39,898 nt of DNA from Pelagibacterales bacterium SAG-MED50 (GTDB taxonomy: Bacteria; Pseudomonadota; Alphaproteobacteria; Pelagibacterales; Pelagibacteraceae), in contig JACWER010000013.1 in assembly GCA_014653385.1 (NCBI GenBank), forward strand, positions 1 to 39,898, written 5' to 3'. Below are positions 1-9,032 of the stretch, piece by piece (the stretch's first letter is position 1; the number at the start of each line of letters is the position of its first letter). A program made the position numbers and the translations under genes. The notes under the pieces are model-generated. The model was given only the letters and a program-made list of their open reading frames with translations. It did no database searches and was not told where the DNA came from.

Positions 1-49
1 TTTTTTTGTTTTTAACCATAATTTATGTTCTTGTTTTAATCCCCATTTT
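1..49. repeat. Left arm of an inverted duplication at the window edge
   Basis: Bases 1-41 are the exact reverse complement of 2232-2272. The match extends to 1-49 against 2224-2272 with one mismatch (position 42 against 2231). The outer part therefore carries antisense glycerate-kinase-like sequence joined to umuC. The join falls right after the umuC codons for Gly-Ile-Lys-Met-Gly, at a short shared stretch (43-49). This is the typical appearance of an inverted chimera made by multiple displacement amplification or by misassembly; a true genomic inverted repeat is less likely. Confidence 0.85.
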
Positions 50-220
50 AATCCCTAAAGCTTTTGCTTCAGTAGATCTTGAAATAATACAACCATCATT
101 ATTAGATAAAACGACAACAGGCTTTCTTCTTATTTTAGGATTGAATAATCTTTCACAAGAAACATAAAAAGAATTACAATCAACTAGTGCTATTTTTTTA
201 GTACGTAGAATGGATGACAT
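23..220 (-). CDS. umuC: UmuC, DNA polymerase V catalytic subunit, N-terminal fragment truncated by an apparent chimeric junction
   Basis: Y-family translesion DNA polymerase, the catalytic subunit of Pol V, which works with cleaved UmuD. Only about 60 genuine residues are present of the usual 420 or so. Visible are the first catalytic-aspartate motif (LVDCNSFYVSCE, Asp14) and the conserved stretch PVVVLSNNDGC followed by EAKALGIKMG. After that Gly the frame enters sequence that is the inverted copy of 2224-2272 and meets TAA at 23-25, so the last residues (IKTRT) are not UmuC. The start at 220 lies inside the end of umuD (23-base overlap), as usual for umuDC operons. The truncation is probably an artefact of the contig end rather than a real pseudogene. 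Confidence 0.85.
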   Translation of the reverse strand: MSSILRTKKIALVDCNSFYVSCERLFNPKIRRKPVVVLSNNDGCIISRSTEAKALGIKMGIKTRT

Positions 221-593
221 AAGTTACAACTCCCCAGATAAAAATATCTTGTTCTTCGTTAATTAAAATTCTGTCAGTAAACTCTTTAGATCCTGACGTT
301 AAAAACTTTTTATCTCTTTCTTGAACTAAAGATTTAACGACAAGTTCATCATGAACGTTTGCAATCACTGTTGAAAAGTTTTTTGGTTTTAAACTTTTGT
401 CGACTACCAATAAATCTCCATCATTAATTCCAACATCGACCATTGATTTACCTTGCACTCTGATGATGAAAGTAGCTGGAACATTTCTTATTAAATGCAT
501 ATTCAAATCAATATCTTCTTCGATATAATCGGTTGCAGGAGAAGGAAAACCAGCGCCTGCTTTATGTAGATAATAAGGAATTGTTAGTTTCAT
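198..593 (-). CDS. umuD: UmuD, SOS mutagenesis protein (S24-type self-cleaving subunit of DNA polymerase V)
   Basis: Accessory subunit of translesion polymerase V. It cleaves itself when stimulated by the RecA filament and then activates UmuC. The 131 residues match the family. The cleavage site is Ala14-Gly15 in AGFPSPA (Cys-Gly in E. coli), the nucleophile is Ser50 in the GKSM motif, and the general-base lysine is Lys87 in VVKSL; their spacing equals that of E. coli Ser60/Lys97, with an N-terminus 10 residues shorter. ATG at 591-593 is the only plausible start. An SOS box sits 0-1 bases upstream of it, so the leader is very short. The gene overlaps umuC by 23 bases and both are read on the minus strand. 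Confidence 0.93.
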   Translation of the reverse strand: MKLTIPYYLHKAGAGFPSPATDYIEEDIDLNMHLIRNVPATFIIRVQGKSMVDVGINDGDLLVVDKSLKPKNFSTVIANVHDELVVKSLVQERDKKFLTSGSKEFTDRILINEEQDIFIWGVVTYVIHSTY

Positions 594-608
594 GTTCTTG
601 TTTTGTTC
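594..608 (-). promoter_or_regulatory. LexA-binding SOS box of umuDC (GTTC-N7-GTTC)
   Basis: The plus strand reads GTTC at 594-597, seven bases, then GTTC at 605-608: a perfect match to the direct-repeat SOS operator known from alphaproteobacteria (GTTCN7GTTC). It touches the umuD start codon and covers the predicted transcription start. LexA bound here would block the promoter at 612-640. Confidence 0.85.
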
Positions 609-611
609 TAT

Positions 612-640
612 TTTATAGACTAGTTACACAATACACGCAA
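612..640 (-). promoter_or_regulatory. Sigma-70-type promoter of umuDC
   Basis: Read on the minus strand, a -35 element TTGCGT (640-635), a 17-base spacer and a -10 element TATAAA (617-612). The expected start point near 605 lies within the SOS box and leaves a leader of only about a dozen bases before the umuD ATG, with no clear Shine-Dalgarno sequence. Confidence 0.6.
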
Positions 641-664
641 GAAGTTGTATTTTGAGTCCGTAAC

Positions 665-686
665 TGAATCAAAAGTGAATCAAAAC
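665..686 (+). repeat. Tandem 11-base direct repeat upstream of the cupin gene
   Basis: TGAATCAAAAG (665-675) is followed directly by TGAATCAAAAC (676-686), 10 of 11 bases identical. It lies between the umuD promoter and the cupin gene. The two copies fall on successive helical turns and could be an operator, but no regulator can be named. Confidence 0.4.
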
Positions 687-776
687 GTGAACATCGAAAC
701 TACATTTTGTGCTATTGTGGATAACTTAAACCATTAGTAGTCTGTAATTCTAATTTAATTATAAAAGGAGAAAATT

Positions 777-1127
777 ATGAGTTCAATTGAAGTTAAAACT
801 TTTGATAATCCAGATGAAAGCAACACCAGCTTTAACAATGCTAAAATGGATATTGTAAAAATAGGTGATCAAAGAGTAATGAGATTAGTTTTGCAACCAG
901 GTTGGAAATGGTCACAAGATATTAAACCAACTGTAGGTACTGATAGCTGTAAAGCAAAACATCTTGGGGTAATAGTTTCTGGAGCTGTTTGTGCCAAACA
1001 TGATGATGGAACAGAATTAACTTATAAAGCAGGTGATGCATATTCAATAGATCCAGGTCATGATGGTTGGGTAGTAGGTGATGAGCCAGCAGTTGTTTAT
1101 GAGTTTCATGGTAAATGGGGAGAATAA
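777..1127 (+). CDS. Small cupin-domain protein
   Basis: A 116-residue single-domain cupin (beta-barrel). The second half shows the pattern of cupin motif 2: a GDAYSIDPGHDGWVVGDEP segment (residues about 86-104) followed by a strand VVYEF. Histidines 62, 75 and 95 could take part in metal binding, but the canonical first motif with its two adjacent histidines is not intact, so enzymatic activity is uncertain. A good ribosome site (AAGGAG at 765-770) sits 6 bases before the ATG. It is the first gene of a run whose next members follow after 3 and 5 bases and then overlap (GFA protein, glycerate kinase-like, TolC). Substrate unknown. Confidence 0.75.
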   Translation: MSSIEVKTFDNPDESNTSFNNAKMDIVKIGDQRVMRLVLQPGWKWSQDIKPTVGTDSCKAKHLGVIVSGAVCAKHDDGTELTYKAGDAYSIDPGHDGWVVGDEPAVVYEFHGKWGE

Positions 1128-1130
1128 TTA

Positions 1131-1502
1131 ATGCAAAAATTAACATGTCATTGTGGATCTGTTGAAGCTGAAATTAGTGTTCCAATTAATGAATTAGCAA
1201 AAATTGTAAAATGCAATTGTTCTATTTGTAAAAGAAAAAGTGCAACAATGGGCATGGTTAAAAATGAAGAGTTTAAAATCACTAAAGGAGAAGATAAGTT
1301 AAAGCTTTATCAATTTCATACAAAAGTTGCTAAACATTATTTTTGTTCAGAGTGCGGGATTTATACACATCACAATCCAAGAAGTGCACCTGCTATGACT
1401 GGATTTAATTTAGGCTGTGTTGATGAAGTTGATGTAGCAAACTTAAAAGATATAACTTTGATAGATGGTCAAAACCATCCAATGGATCAAAAAAAACAAT
1501 AA
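1131..1502 (+). CDS. GFA/CENP-V family zinc-binding protein
   Basis: 123-residue member of the family named after glutathione-dependent formaldehyde-activating enzyme. The expected zinc-ligand cysteines are all visible: Cys6 and Cys8 (CHC), Cys28, Cys30 and Cys33 (CNCSIC), and Cys72 and Cys75 (CSEC). Some family members bind glutathione-formaldehyde adducts, but most small members have no proven reaction, so a formaldehyde role is inference. The start lies 3 bases after the cupin stop and the glycerate kinase-like gene follows 5 bases after the stop, which suggests co-transcription. Confidence 0.8.
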   Translation: MQKLTCHCGSVEAEISVPINELAKIVKCNCSICKRKSATMGMVKNEEFKITKGEDKLKLYQFHTKVAKHYFCSECGIYTHHNPRSAPAMTGFNLGCVDEVDVANLKDITLIDGQNHPMDQKKQ

Positions 1503-1507
1503 GTTCA

Positions 1508-2437
1508 ATGAAAGTTAACGAAGAGTGTTTTAATAAGGTTAAAAAAGATTGTTTTAAATTTATTAAATCACAAGAAACATCTACAGAAAAGTTTAGTAAT
1601 AAAGAGGGAATGCTAAAGTCTTTTTTAATTCCGATGTGTTTTTGGATTGCAAGAAAAGTAAATAGTAAAAAACCTTACCTTGTAGGCTTAGCAGGAGGAC
1701 AGGGAACAGGCAAAACAACCATCAGTTCAATTATAAAAATTATATTAGAAAAATATTTTAAATTAAAAGTATTTAAAATTTCAATTGATGACTTTTATAA
1801 AACTCGAAAAGAAAGATTAAATTTATCAAAAAAAATTCACCCAATGCTGGCCACAAGAGGTGTGCCTGGAACCCATGATGTACAAATGATGTTAAACTTT
1901 TTTAAAAAGGTAAAAAGTAAAAACTTTAAGAAAATCGATTTACCAAATTTTAATAAAGCAGTTGATGACAGATTTCCAAAAAAGAAATGGTACAAAATAA
2001 AAGATAAACCAGATGTAATAATATTTGAAGGTTGGTGTGTTGGAGCAAAAGCTGAAGTAAATAAAACTCTTAAAAAATCAATTAATTCATTTGAAAAAGT
2101 AAATGATCAAAAGCTAGTGTGGAGAAAACATGTTAACCAACAATTAAAGTCAAAATACAAGAAACTATATTCTCAACTTAATTGTATGATTTATCTAAAG
2201 GCTAAAAACTTTAGTTTGCTTCAAAAATGGAGATTAAAACAAGAACATAAATTATGGTTAAAAACAAAAAAATCATCTAGTCACAAAATTATGAGCAAAG
2301 GGGATGTTATAAATTTTATGCACACCTATCAAAGAGTTACAGAAAATATGTTTAAAAAAATGCCTAAATATGCGTCTATTATTTTGAATTTAAATAGTAA
2401 CCATCAAATTAAATCTGCGGTATATAAAAGAAGATGA
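1508..2437 (+). CDS. D-glycerate 3-kinase-like P-loop kinase (plant GLYK / yeast Tda10 type)
   Basis: 309-residue P-loop kinase. Walker A is GGQGTGKT at residues 63-70. It is followed by the ISIDDFYKTR segment, the HPMLATRGVPGTHD signature typical of GLYK-type glycerate kinases, and IIFEGWCVG, which resembles the nucleoside/pantothenate-kinase-like fold. Known family members phosphorylate D-glycerate to 3-phosphoglycerate, the last step of the glycerate/photorespiratory salvage route; this activity is inferred here from the motifs. The stop overlaps the tolC-like start in ATGA. Bases 2224-2272 inside this gene reappear inverted at the left window edge. The true copy is here, because the reading frame is intact and continuous. 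Confidence 0.82.
   Translation: MKVNEECFNKVKKDCFKFIKSQETSTEKFSNKEGMLKSFLIPMCFWIARKVNSKKPYLVGLAGGQGTGKTTISSIIKIILEKYFKLKVFKISIDDFYKTRKERLNLSKKIHPMLATRGVPGTHDVQMMLNFFKKVKSKNFKKIDLPNFNKAVDDRFPKKKWYKIKDKPDVIIFEGWCVGAKAEVNKTLKKSINSFEKVNDQKLVWRKHVNQQLKSKYKKLYSQLNCMIYLKAKNFSLLQKWRLKQEHKLWLKTKKSSSHKIMSKGDVINFMHTYQRVTENMFKKMPKYASIILNLNSNHQIKSAVYKRR
2224..2272. repeat. Right (genuine) arm of the inverted duplication with the window edge
   Basis: This stretch inside the glycerate kinase-like gene matches the reverse complement of bases 1-49 with a single mismatch (2231), and exactly over 2232-2272. Because it sits within an uninterrupted gene it is taken as the source copy. Confidence 0.85.
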
Positions 2438-3726
2438 AAAAATTATTAATATTAATTAGTTTGGTTGTATTTAGTTTTAGTAACGCAATTGCTGTTACTT
2501 TATATGATGCATTAAATCAAACTTATCAAAATAATATTCAATTAAACGCTGAAAGAGAAAATATTAAAGTTTCTGAACAAGATATTAAAATTTCTGAGGC
2601 TGATTACAAACCTTCTCTTACTCTAAGCGGTTCTAAAAGTATTGAAAATACCAATACACTTAAAAATCAAAATGGTGGAACAGCAACTAAAAATGATGTT
2701 GATCCCTTTACCACATCAATAAAGTTAGAACAAACAATATTAGATTATGGTAGAGACCTTACGCTTGAAAAAAATATTACCGCATTAGATTTAGCTAGAG
2801 CAAAACTAACTAAAAAAGAACAAGAAGTATTACATGATGCTATCAATGCATTTACAAATTCAATTTTAGCAAGAGAAAAGCTAAATATTAATTCAAAAAA
2901 TTTAAATCTTTTAATTAGACAAGTTGAAAACGATAAAATTAGAAGAGATAGAGGTCAAATTACAAATACAGATGTAGCTCAATCAGAAGCCTCTCTTGCA
3001 GGTGCCCAAGCACAATTTGCAAAATCTAAAAGTGATTTATTGATTAGTAAACTTAATTATGAAAATATAATAGGTAAAATGGATAATCCTAATACACTTA
3101 AGAAAAGTTCAAATGCAATTGTTAATATTCCAAAAACTTTAAGTGAGGCAGTAAATTTATCAAAAAAAAATAATCCAGATATATTGATTGCAAAATTAGA
3201 TCTAGAAATGTCAGAAAAAGATATATCAATTGCAGAGTCAGATTTAAAACCAACAGCCTCCGTATCATTAGAAAAATCTTATACTGATGATCTTAGCTCG
3301 ACCATCGGAGAGAGAGATAAAGACATATTAAAAGCAGCAGTTAGTTGGCCTTTTTATTCAGGTGGGAAAAAAAAGTATAAAATTAGTAAAAATACAAATT
3401 TAACAACTAGAAAAAGATTATTATTAGATCACACCGTCAGAACTAATGAGACAAACGTTGCAAGTGCGTGGTCAAGTTTACAGTCTTCTAAAAGTTTCTT
3501 AAATTCCGTTAAAGTTCAATTAAAATCCTCTCAAATTGCAAACGAAGGTATAGCCGCTGAGTACGAAAGAGGATCACGAACTACTTTAGATGTTATTCAA
3601 TCAAATTCATTATTGCTCTCTGCACAACTATCTCTAGTAAATTCTGAGAGAGACTATCTAATGGCTCAATATAATCTGTTAAAAGCAGTTGGCCTTTTAA
3701 ATAGTCAGTATCTAAAACTTAAGTAA
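2434..3726 (+). CDS. tolC: TolC-family outer-membrane efflux/type I secretion channel
   Basis: 430-residue outer-membrane factor that would form the trimeric channel-tunnel for efflux pumps or type I secretion. A signal peptide covers residues 1-20 (MKKLLILISL... with SNAIA before the cut). The mature part starts with the typical TLYDALNQTYQNNIQLNAERE and has the two-fold repeated long coiled-coil helices of the family; the second half begins near TLSEAVNLSKKNNPDILIAK. A YERGSRTTLDVIQSNSLLL segment near the C-terminus is characteristic. The start overlaps the preceding kinase gene by four bases (ATGA). No inner-membrane or adaptor partner is in the window. Confidence 0.9.
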   Translation: MKKLLILISLVVFSFSNAIAVTLYDALNQTYQNNIQLNAERENIKVSEQDIKISEADYKPSLTLSGSKSIENTNTLKNQNGGTATKNDVDPFTTSIKLEQTILDYGRDLTLEKNITALDLARAKLTKKEQEVLHDAINAFTNSILAREKLNINSKNLNLLIRQVENDKIRRDRGQITNTDVAQSEASLAGAQAQFAKSKSDLLISKLNYENIIGKMDNPNTLKKSSNAIVNIPKTLSEAVNLSKKNNPDILIAKLDLEMSEKDISIAESDLKPTASVSLEKSYTDDLSSTIGERDKDILKAAVSWPFYSGGKKKYKISKNTNLTTRKRLLLDHTVRTNETNVASAWSSLQSSKSFLNSVKVQLKSSQIANEGIAAEYERGSRTTLDVIQSNSLLLSAQLSLVNSERDYLMAQYNLLKAVGLLNSQYLKLK

Positions 3727-3735
3727 TTATTTGTT

Positions 3736-3834
3736 TTTTTAGCCTTAAAAATTAATATATTGCTAATGAGAACAAAATGTGTACATTTAATTCATGATTC
3801 GAGTGTTAAAAATATTAATGAAAAAGGCTAAAAA
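3736..3834 (+). promoter_or_regulatory. 11-base inverted repeat bracketing the recA leader, 3' arm over the ribosome site
   Basis: TTTTTAGCCTT (3736-3746) is perfectly complementary to AAGGCTAAAAA (3824-3834). The 3' arm contains the only Shine-Dalgarno-like bases (AAGG) and ends on the A of the recA start codon. In RNA reading through from tolC the arms could pair across about 77 bases and hide the ribosome site. An RNA started at the predicted recA promoter (about 3794) would lack the 5' arm. Pairing is seen in the sequence; function is inference. Confidence 0.4.
3760..3787 (+). promoter_or_regulatory. recA promoter with likely SOS operator
   Basis: A -35-like TTGCTA (3760-3765) and a -10-like TACATT (3782-3787) are 16 bases apart. 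Between and over them, 3770-3784 reads GAAC-N7-GTAC, one mismatch from the alphaproteobacterial LexA box GAACN7GAAC. Its position in front of recA supports the reading. The elements are individually weak. Confidence 0.45.
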
Positions 3835-4982
3835 TGACTAAAAACAACTTAAAAGTGGTTAAAACTACAAAAGCGCAACAAGCAGAAGGAAACGAAAAAA
3901 ATAAAGCATTAGATGCTGCAATAGCACAAATTACCGACAATTTTGGAAAAGGCTCTGTAATGAAACTTGGCCAAAGAAAAGCAATGGATGTTGAGTCGGT
4001 ATCAACAGGATCTTTAAGCTTAGATTTAGCGCTTGGAATAGGTGGACTGCCAAAAGGAAGAGTTGTTGAGGTTTATGGACCAGAGTCTTCAGGAAAAACA
4101 ACATTAGCATTACAGGTTGTTGCAGAAGCGCAAAAAGCTGGCGGAATATGCGCGTTCGTTGATGCGGAGCATGCATTAGATCCAGTTTATGCAAAAAAAC
4201 TTGGTGTAGATACAGAAGAATTATTAATTTCACAACCAGATACAGGTGAACAAGCTTTAGAAATAGCTGATACATTAGTTAAATCAGGTTCAGTTTCTGT
4301 AATCGTAGTTGATTCAGTTGCAGCGTTAACTCCTAGAGCGGAAATCGAAGGAGAGATGGGAGATCATCATGTTGGTCTTCAATCAAGATTAATGAGTCAA
4401 GCATTAAGAAAATTGACAGGATCAATTTCAAGTACAAACACTATGATGATTTTTATCAATCAAATTAGAATGAAAATTGGAGTAATGTTTGGAAGTCCAG
4501 AAACTACTTCAGGTGGAAATGCATTAAAATTTTATTCATCTGTAAGAATGGATATTAGAAGAATTGGTGCAATCAAAAATGGTGATGAAATTATAGGTAA
4601 CTCAACAAGGGTTAAGGTGGTGAAAAATAAAGTAGCACCACCATTTAAAGTGGTTGAGTTTGATCTAATGTATGGAAAAGGTATTAGTAAAGTTGGTGAG
4701 CTAGTTGATCTTGGAGCCAAAGCTGGAATAGTAGAAAAATCTGGCGCTTGGTATGCTTACAAAGGTGAAAAGATAGGCCAAGGTCGTGAGAATGCTAAGA
4801 TCTTTTTAGAAGAAAATCCTAATATTGCTGCAGAAATAGAAATGGCAATAAGAGAAAAAGCAGGAGTAATTTCAAAAAAAATTGAAGGGAACCCTCTAGA
4901 CCCAGAAAAAGCTGCAAAAGATCAAATAGAAGATCCAGAAGTGGTAAAGAAAGAGGAAGTAATTCCTACTAAAAAAAATTAG
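3834..4982 (+). CDS. recA: RecA recombinase
   Basis: ATP-dependent DNA strand-exchange protein and co-protease for LexA and UmuD cleavage, cytoplasmic. The 382 residues are slightly longer than E. coli RecA because of N- and C-terminal tails; the C-tail is acidic/lysine-rich as usual. Walker A is GPESSGKTT at residues 82-90. Also visible are the [10 protein letters not shown] and [10 protein letters not shown] segments, the L1/L2 loop region ([19 protein letters not shown]) and [17 protein letters not shown] perfect intrinsic terminator follows 23 bases after the stop, so recA is probably monocistronic. Together with umuDC about 3 kb away, the window holds the effector and the target of the SOS response. 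Confidence 0.98.
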   Translation: MTKNNLKVVKTTKAQQAEGNEKNKALDAAIAQITDNFGKGSVMKLGQRKAMDVESVSTGSLSLDLALGIGGLPKGRVVEVYGPESSGKTTLALQVVAEAQKAGGICAFVDAEHALDPVYAKKLGVDTEELLISQPDTGEQALEIADTLVKSGSVSVIVVDSVAALTPRAEIEGEMGDHHVGLQSRLMSQALRKLTGSISSTNTMMIFINQIRMKIGVMFGSPETTSGGNALKFYSSVRMDIRRIGAIKNGDEIIGNSTRVKVVKNKVAPPFKVVEFDLMYGKGISKVGELVDLGAKAGIVEKSGAWYAYKGEKIGQGRENAKIFLEENPNIAAEIEMAIREKAGVISKKIEGNPLDPEKAAKDQIEDPEVVKKEEVIPTKKN

Positions 4983-5005
4983 TTAAAAAGTCATCTTTAA
5001 TTATT

Positions 5006-5034
5006 AAAAGGCGCTTAAATTAAGCGCCTTTTTT
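5006..5034 (+). terminator. Intrinsic terminator of recA
   Basis: Perfect 12-base-pair stem (5006-5017 with 5021-5032) around a three-base loop AAT, with a GGCGC core and a run of six T at 5029-5034. It is one of only two clear hairpin terminators in the window. Confidence 0.9.
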
Positions 5035-5082
5035 CCCTTACTGTTATCTAGACATAGAATAAAAAAGCTGTATTTTAAAAAT

Positions 5083-7749
5083 ATGGCTGACAAATCTTTA
5101 AATGAAATAAGAAATACATTCTTAAAATATTTTGAAAAGAATGATCATAAGATTGTTGAGTCTAGCAACCTAGTTCCAAATAATGACCCAACTCTAATGT
5201 TCGCAAACTCAGGAATGGTTCAGTTTAAAAATGTATTTACTGGTTTAGAGAAAAGAGATTATCAAAGAGCCACTACATCACAAAAGTGTGTAAGAGCAGG
5301 TGGAAAGCATAATGATTTAGAAAATGTTGGTTACACTCCAAGACACCATACATTCTTTGAAATGCTAGGAAATTTTTCATTTGGAGATTATTTTAAAGAA
5401 CAAGCGATTCATTATGCATGGAACTTGATCACTAAAGATTTTGGAATAGATAAAAATAAACTTTATGTGACGGTTTACCATGAAGATGATGAAGCCTTCA
5501 ATTATTGGAAGAAAATAGCAGGTTTTAGTGATGACAGGATTATTCGAATAGCAACATCTGATAATTTTTGGTCAATGGGGGAGACAGGCCCATGTGGACC
5601 ATGCTCTGAAATTTTTTATGATCATGGAGATCATTTAGCTGGAGGTCTGCCAGGAACTAAAGATGAAGATGGAGACCGTTTTATTGAAATATGGAACTTA
5701 GTCTTTATGCAATTTGAACAAATTTCTAAAGATAAAAGAATTGATCTTCCAAAACCATCAGTTGATACTGGAATGGGCTTAGAGAGAGTTGCGGCACTAC
5801 TTCAAGGAACGCATGATAATTATGAAACAGATCATTTTAAAAAAATTATAAACTCAGCTTCAGAAATTATTAAGATTAAACAAGATCAATCTAATCAATC
5901 AAGTTTTAGAGTTATTGCAGATCATTTAAGAGCTAGTGCATTTTTAATTGCAGAAGGTGTTTTACCATCAAATGAAGGTAGAGGTTATGTTCTTAGAAGA
6001 ATAATGAGAAGAGGTATGAGACACTCACATTTACTTGGTTCTAAGGATCCAGTTTTTTTCAATTTGTTTGATACACTTAAAAATGAAATGTTAGGTAATT
6101 ATCCTGAACTTGTTCGAGCCGAATCTTTAATTAAAGAAACTTTAAGAATGGAAGAAGAAAAGTTTTTAGTTCTTTTAGATCGAGGAATTAAAATTTTAAA
6201 TGATGAAATTTCAAAAATAGATAAAGTTTTACCAGGGGATGTAGCATTTAAATTATATGATACTTATGGATTTCCATTAGATCTTACAGAAGATATTTTA
6301 AGAAACAAATCAATGTCAATTGATACTGAAAAATTTCAATCTTTGATGAAAGAAAGTAGAGAACTTGCTAAAAAAAATTGGAAAGGTTCAGGTGATGCTG
6401 CTGTTGAAAATATTTGGTTTGGAATAAAAGACAAATTAGGAGCAACAGAATTTTTAGGTTATGAAAGCAATCAAGCAGAAGGAGTAGTTTTATCACTTTT
6501 ATCGAATAATAAAGAAGTACAGGAGTTGAAAGAAAATGATGAGGGTATAATCATTGTTAACCAAACACCTTTTTATGGGGAGTCTGGAGGTCAAGTAGGA
6601 GATATTGGAGAAATTATTACTAATGATTTTAAATTTGAAGTAACAGATGTTCAAAAGAAATTAGGCGATCTATTTGTACACTATGGAAAAGTAATTAGTG
6701 GATCAATAAAGTTAAAAGATAGTGTTGAACTTAAAATTGATATTAAAAAGAGAGATGATACTAGAGCTTATCACTCTGCAACTCATTTACTGCATGAGTC
6801 TTTAAGAAGAGTTTTGGGGGATCATGTAACGCAAAAAGGTTCTTTAGTTGAGCCAAGTCGATTAAGGTTTGATTTTAGCCACATGAAGCCAATACCAAAC
6901 GAAGAGATTGGTAAAATAGAAGGTTTTGTAAACTCAATGGTCTCAAAAAAATCTGATGTAAAAACTCGGTTGATGACTCCTGATGAGGCAGTTGAAAATG
7001 GTGCTTTGGCTTTGTTTGGAGAAAAATATGGAGATGAAGTTAGAGTTCTTTCTATGGGGGATGATGAAGGTAAGTATTTTTCAACAGAACTTTGTGGGGG
7101 CACTCACGTTAAAAACACAGGGGATATTGGAAAATTTAAGATAATTAGCCAATCATCAATTGCTGCAGGTGTTAGAAGAATTGAAGCTTTAAGAGACAAA
7201 CAACTAGAGGATTATTTAAATAACAAGGAAAAATTATCCAATATTTCATCTGAAAAGGATAATGAACTTATTAAAGACTTAACTGAGCAAATAACAAAGT
7301 TAGGTGGAAAACCAAACTTAGATCAATCAGACCAAAAAACATTAATTAAAAATTTATCAAAACAGCTGGAAACAATTTCTGTTAATTCAATTTTAGAGGA
7401 CAAATCAAAAAACATTATCAAAGATGAGGAAATTAATGGAGTTAAACTAAGACTTCAAAAAGTTGATGGATTACCACCAAAAGAATTAAGAAAACTTGTC
7501 GATAAAGGTAAGAAAGAATTAAATGAGGGTATTATTATAGTTTTTGCTAGCAAAGATGACAAAGTTGGAATTGCAGTTGGTGTTACTGATACTTTAAAAG
7601 AAAAATTTGATGCTGTTAAATTTGTTAAAGTAGGATCAGAGATTATTGGAGGTCAAGGAGGTGGGGGTAGAAAAGATTTTGCTCAAGCTGGTGGGCAAGA
7701 TCAATCTAAAATTGACCAAGCTTTTGAGAAACTTAAAACTTTAGTTTAA
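5083..7749 (+). CDS. alaS: Alanine-tRNA ligase
   Basis: Class II aminoacyl-tRNA synthetase charging tRNA-Ala; 888 residues, the normal length. The aminoacylation domain opens with the usual [23 protein letters not shown] and has the [15 protein letters not shown] motif 3. The editing domain shows zinc/catalytic residues His564 and His568 (HSATH) and Cys671 and His675 (CGGTH). The C-terminal C-Ala domain ends with the glycine-rich [19 protein letters not shown] at 5083 is the only sensible start, just after the recA terminator. The last 9 bases overlap the convergent icd gene. Confidence 0.98.
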   Translation: MADKSLNEIRNTFLKYFEKNDHKIVESSNLVPNNDPTLMFANSGMVQFKNVFTGLEKRDYQRATTSQKCVRAGGKHNDLENVGYTPRHHTFFEMLGNFSFGDYFKEQAIHYAWNLITKDFGIDKNKLYVTVYHEDDEAFNYWKKIAGFSDDRIIRIATSDNFWSMGETGPCGPCSEIFYDHGDHLAGGLPGTKDEDGDRFIEIWNLVFMQFEQISKDKRIDLPKPSVDTGMGLERVAALLQGTHDNYETDHFKKIINSASEIIKIKQDQSNQSSFRVIADHLRASAFLIAEGVLPSNEGRGYVLRRIMRRGMRHSHLLGSKDPVFFNLFDTLKNEMLGNYPELVRAESLIKETLRMEEEKFLVLLDRGIKILNDEISKIDKVLPGDVAFKLYDTYGFPLDLTEDILRNKSMSIDTEKFQSLMKESRELAKKNWKGSGDAAVENIWFGIKDKLGATEFLGYESNQAEGVVLSLLSNNKEVQELKENDEGIIIVNQTPFYGESGGQVGDIGEIITNDFKFEVTDVQKKLGDLFVHYGKVISGSIKLKDSVELKIDIKKRDDTRAYHSATHLLHESLRRVLGDHVTQKGSLVEPSRLRFDFSHMKPIPNEEIGKIEGFVNSMVSKKSDVKTRLMTPDEAVENGALALFGEKYGDEVRVLSMGDDEGKYFSTELCGGTHVKNTGDIGKFKIISQSSIAAGVRRIEALRDKQLEDYLNNKEKLSNISSEKDNELIKDLTEQITKLGGKPNLDQSDQKTLIKNLSKQLETISVNSILEDKSKNIIKDEEINGVKLRLQKVDGLPPKELRKLVDKGKKELNEGIIIVFASKDDKVGIAVGVTDTLKEKFDAVKFVKVGSEIIGGQGGGGRKDFAQAGGQDQSKIDQAFEKLKTLV

Positions 7750-8955
7750 TTTTTTTTTAAGTTTACCATCAATTTCATCTAAGAATTGATTGGTAGTCAA
7801 ATACTTGCTTGATGGACCAATAAGAATAGCTAAATCTTTAGTCATTGCGCCATTTTCAACACAATCAATACAGACTTTCTCAAGTGTTTGAGCAAATTCA
7901 ATTAGTTCATTATTGCTATCTAATTTTCCTCTGTGAGCCAACCCTCTAGTCCATGCAAAAATAGATGCAATAGGGTTTGTTGAAGTTTCTTTACCTTGCT
8001 GATGCATTCTGTAATGTCTTGTAACTGTTCCATGAGCAGCTTCTGCTTCCATTACTTTTCCATCTGGTGTTAATAATGTACTAGTCATTAAACCTAATGA
8101 TCCATAACCTTGTGCCATTGTATCAGATTGAACATCACCATCATAATTCTTACATGCCCAAATATATTTTCCACTCCATTTCATTGCACATGCAACCATG
8201 TCATCTATTAATCTGTGTTCATAAGTTAAGTTATTTTCCTCAAAATCTTTCTTGTACTCTTTTTCAAAAATTTCTTGGAAAATATCTTTAAATCTACCAT
8301 CGTATTGTTTTAGAATTGTATTTTTAGTTGACATATAGACGGGCCATTTTTTCATTAGACCATAACTAAAACAAGACCTTGCAAAGTCTTCGATGGATTT
8401 GTCTAAATTGTACATTGAAAGCGCAACTCCTGGACCTGTAAAATTAAATACTTCATGTTTAATTTCTTCCTTACCATCTTCTGATGTCCATTTTATCTCC
8501 ATTTTTCCTTTACCAGGTACTTTAAAGTCAGTTGCTCTATATTGATCTCCAAAAGCATGTCTGCCAATAACTACAGGTTCAGTCCAAGAAGGAACAAGTT
8601 TTGGAATATTTTTACAAATAATTGGCTCTCTGAAAACTGTGCCACCTATGATATTTCTTATAGTTCCATTAGGAGATCTCCACATCTTCTTTAAATCAAA
8701 TTCTTCAACACGAGCTTCATCAGGAGTAATTGTTGCACATTTAATGCCAACACCAATTTTTTTAATAGCATTTGCCGAGTCTATGGTGATTTGATCGTTT
8801 GTATTATCTCTACTTTTCATACCCAGGTCGTAATATTCGATACCTAGATCTAGATAGGGAAGTATCAACTTACTCTTGATGAATTCCCATATGATACGAG
8901 TCATTTCGTCACCATCGAGCTCTACGATAGGGTTATTTACCTTGATTTTGCTCAT
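7741..8955 (-). CDS. icd: NADP-dependent isocitrate dehydrogenase (eukaryote-like homodimeric type)
   Basis: TCA-cycle enzyme converting isocitrate to 2-oxoglutarate with NADP. The 404 residues and the motifs belong to the eukaryote-like dimeric subfamily common in alphaproteobacteria: [16 protein letters not shown] at the N-terminus, the substrate loop [34 protein letters not shown], the DDMVA metal-binding aspartates, and [14 protein letters not shown], which contacts the NADP. The gene is convergent to alaS with a 9-base overlap and divergent from psd across 77 bases. Confidence 0.96.
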   Translation of the reverse strand: MSKIKVNNPIVELDGDEMTRIIWEFIKSKLILPYLDLGIEYYDLGMKSRDNTNDQITIDSANAIKKIGVGIKCATITPDEARVEEFDLKKMWRSPNGTIRNIIGGTVFREPIICKNIPKLVPSWTEPVVIGRHAFGDQYRATDFKVPGKGKMEIKWTSEDGKEEIKHEVFNFTGPGVALSMYNLDKSIEDFARSCFSYGLMKKWPVYMSTKNTILKQYDGRFKDIFQEIFEKEYKKDFEENNLTYEHRLIDDMVACAMKWSGKYIWACKNYDGDVQSDTMAQGYGSLGLMTSTLLTPDGKVMEAEAAHGTVTRHYRMHQQGKETSTNPIASIFAWTRGLAHRGKLDSNNELIEFAQTLEKVCIDCVENGAMTKDLAILIGPSSKYLTTNQFLDEIDGKLKKKLN

Positions 8956-9032
8956 TAAAATAAATTTATCTTATTAATTGAATTTGATTGGTTTATATAC
9001 ATATTAATCAAAAAATTAGCAAATAGAAGAAT

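Noticed and set aside
922..1146. Open frame on the minus strand opposite the cupin gene
   Set aside because: It is the shadow of a well-supported gene with its own ribosome site; the translated sequence is low-complexity (Leu/His-rich) and matches no family I know.
3931..4275. Minus-strand frame opposite recA
   Set aside because: Leu/His-rich antisense translation of a highly conserved gene; no ribosome site and no recognisable domain.
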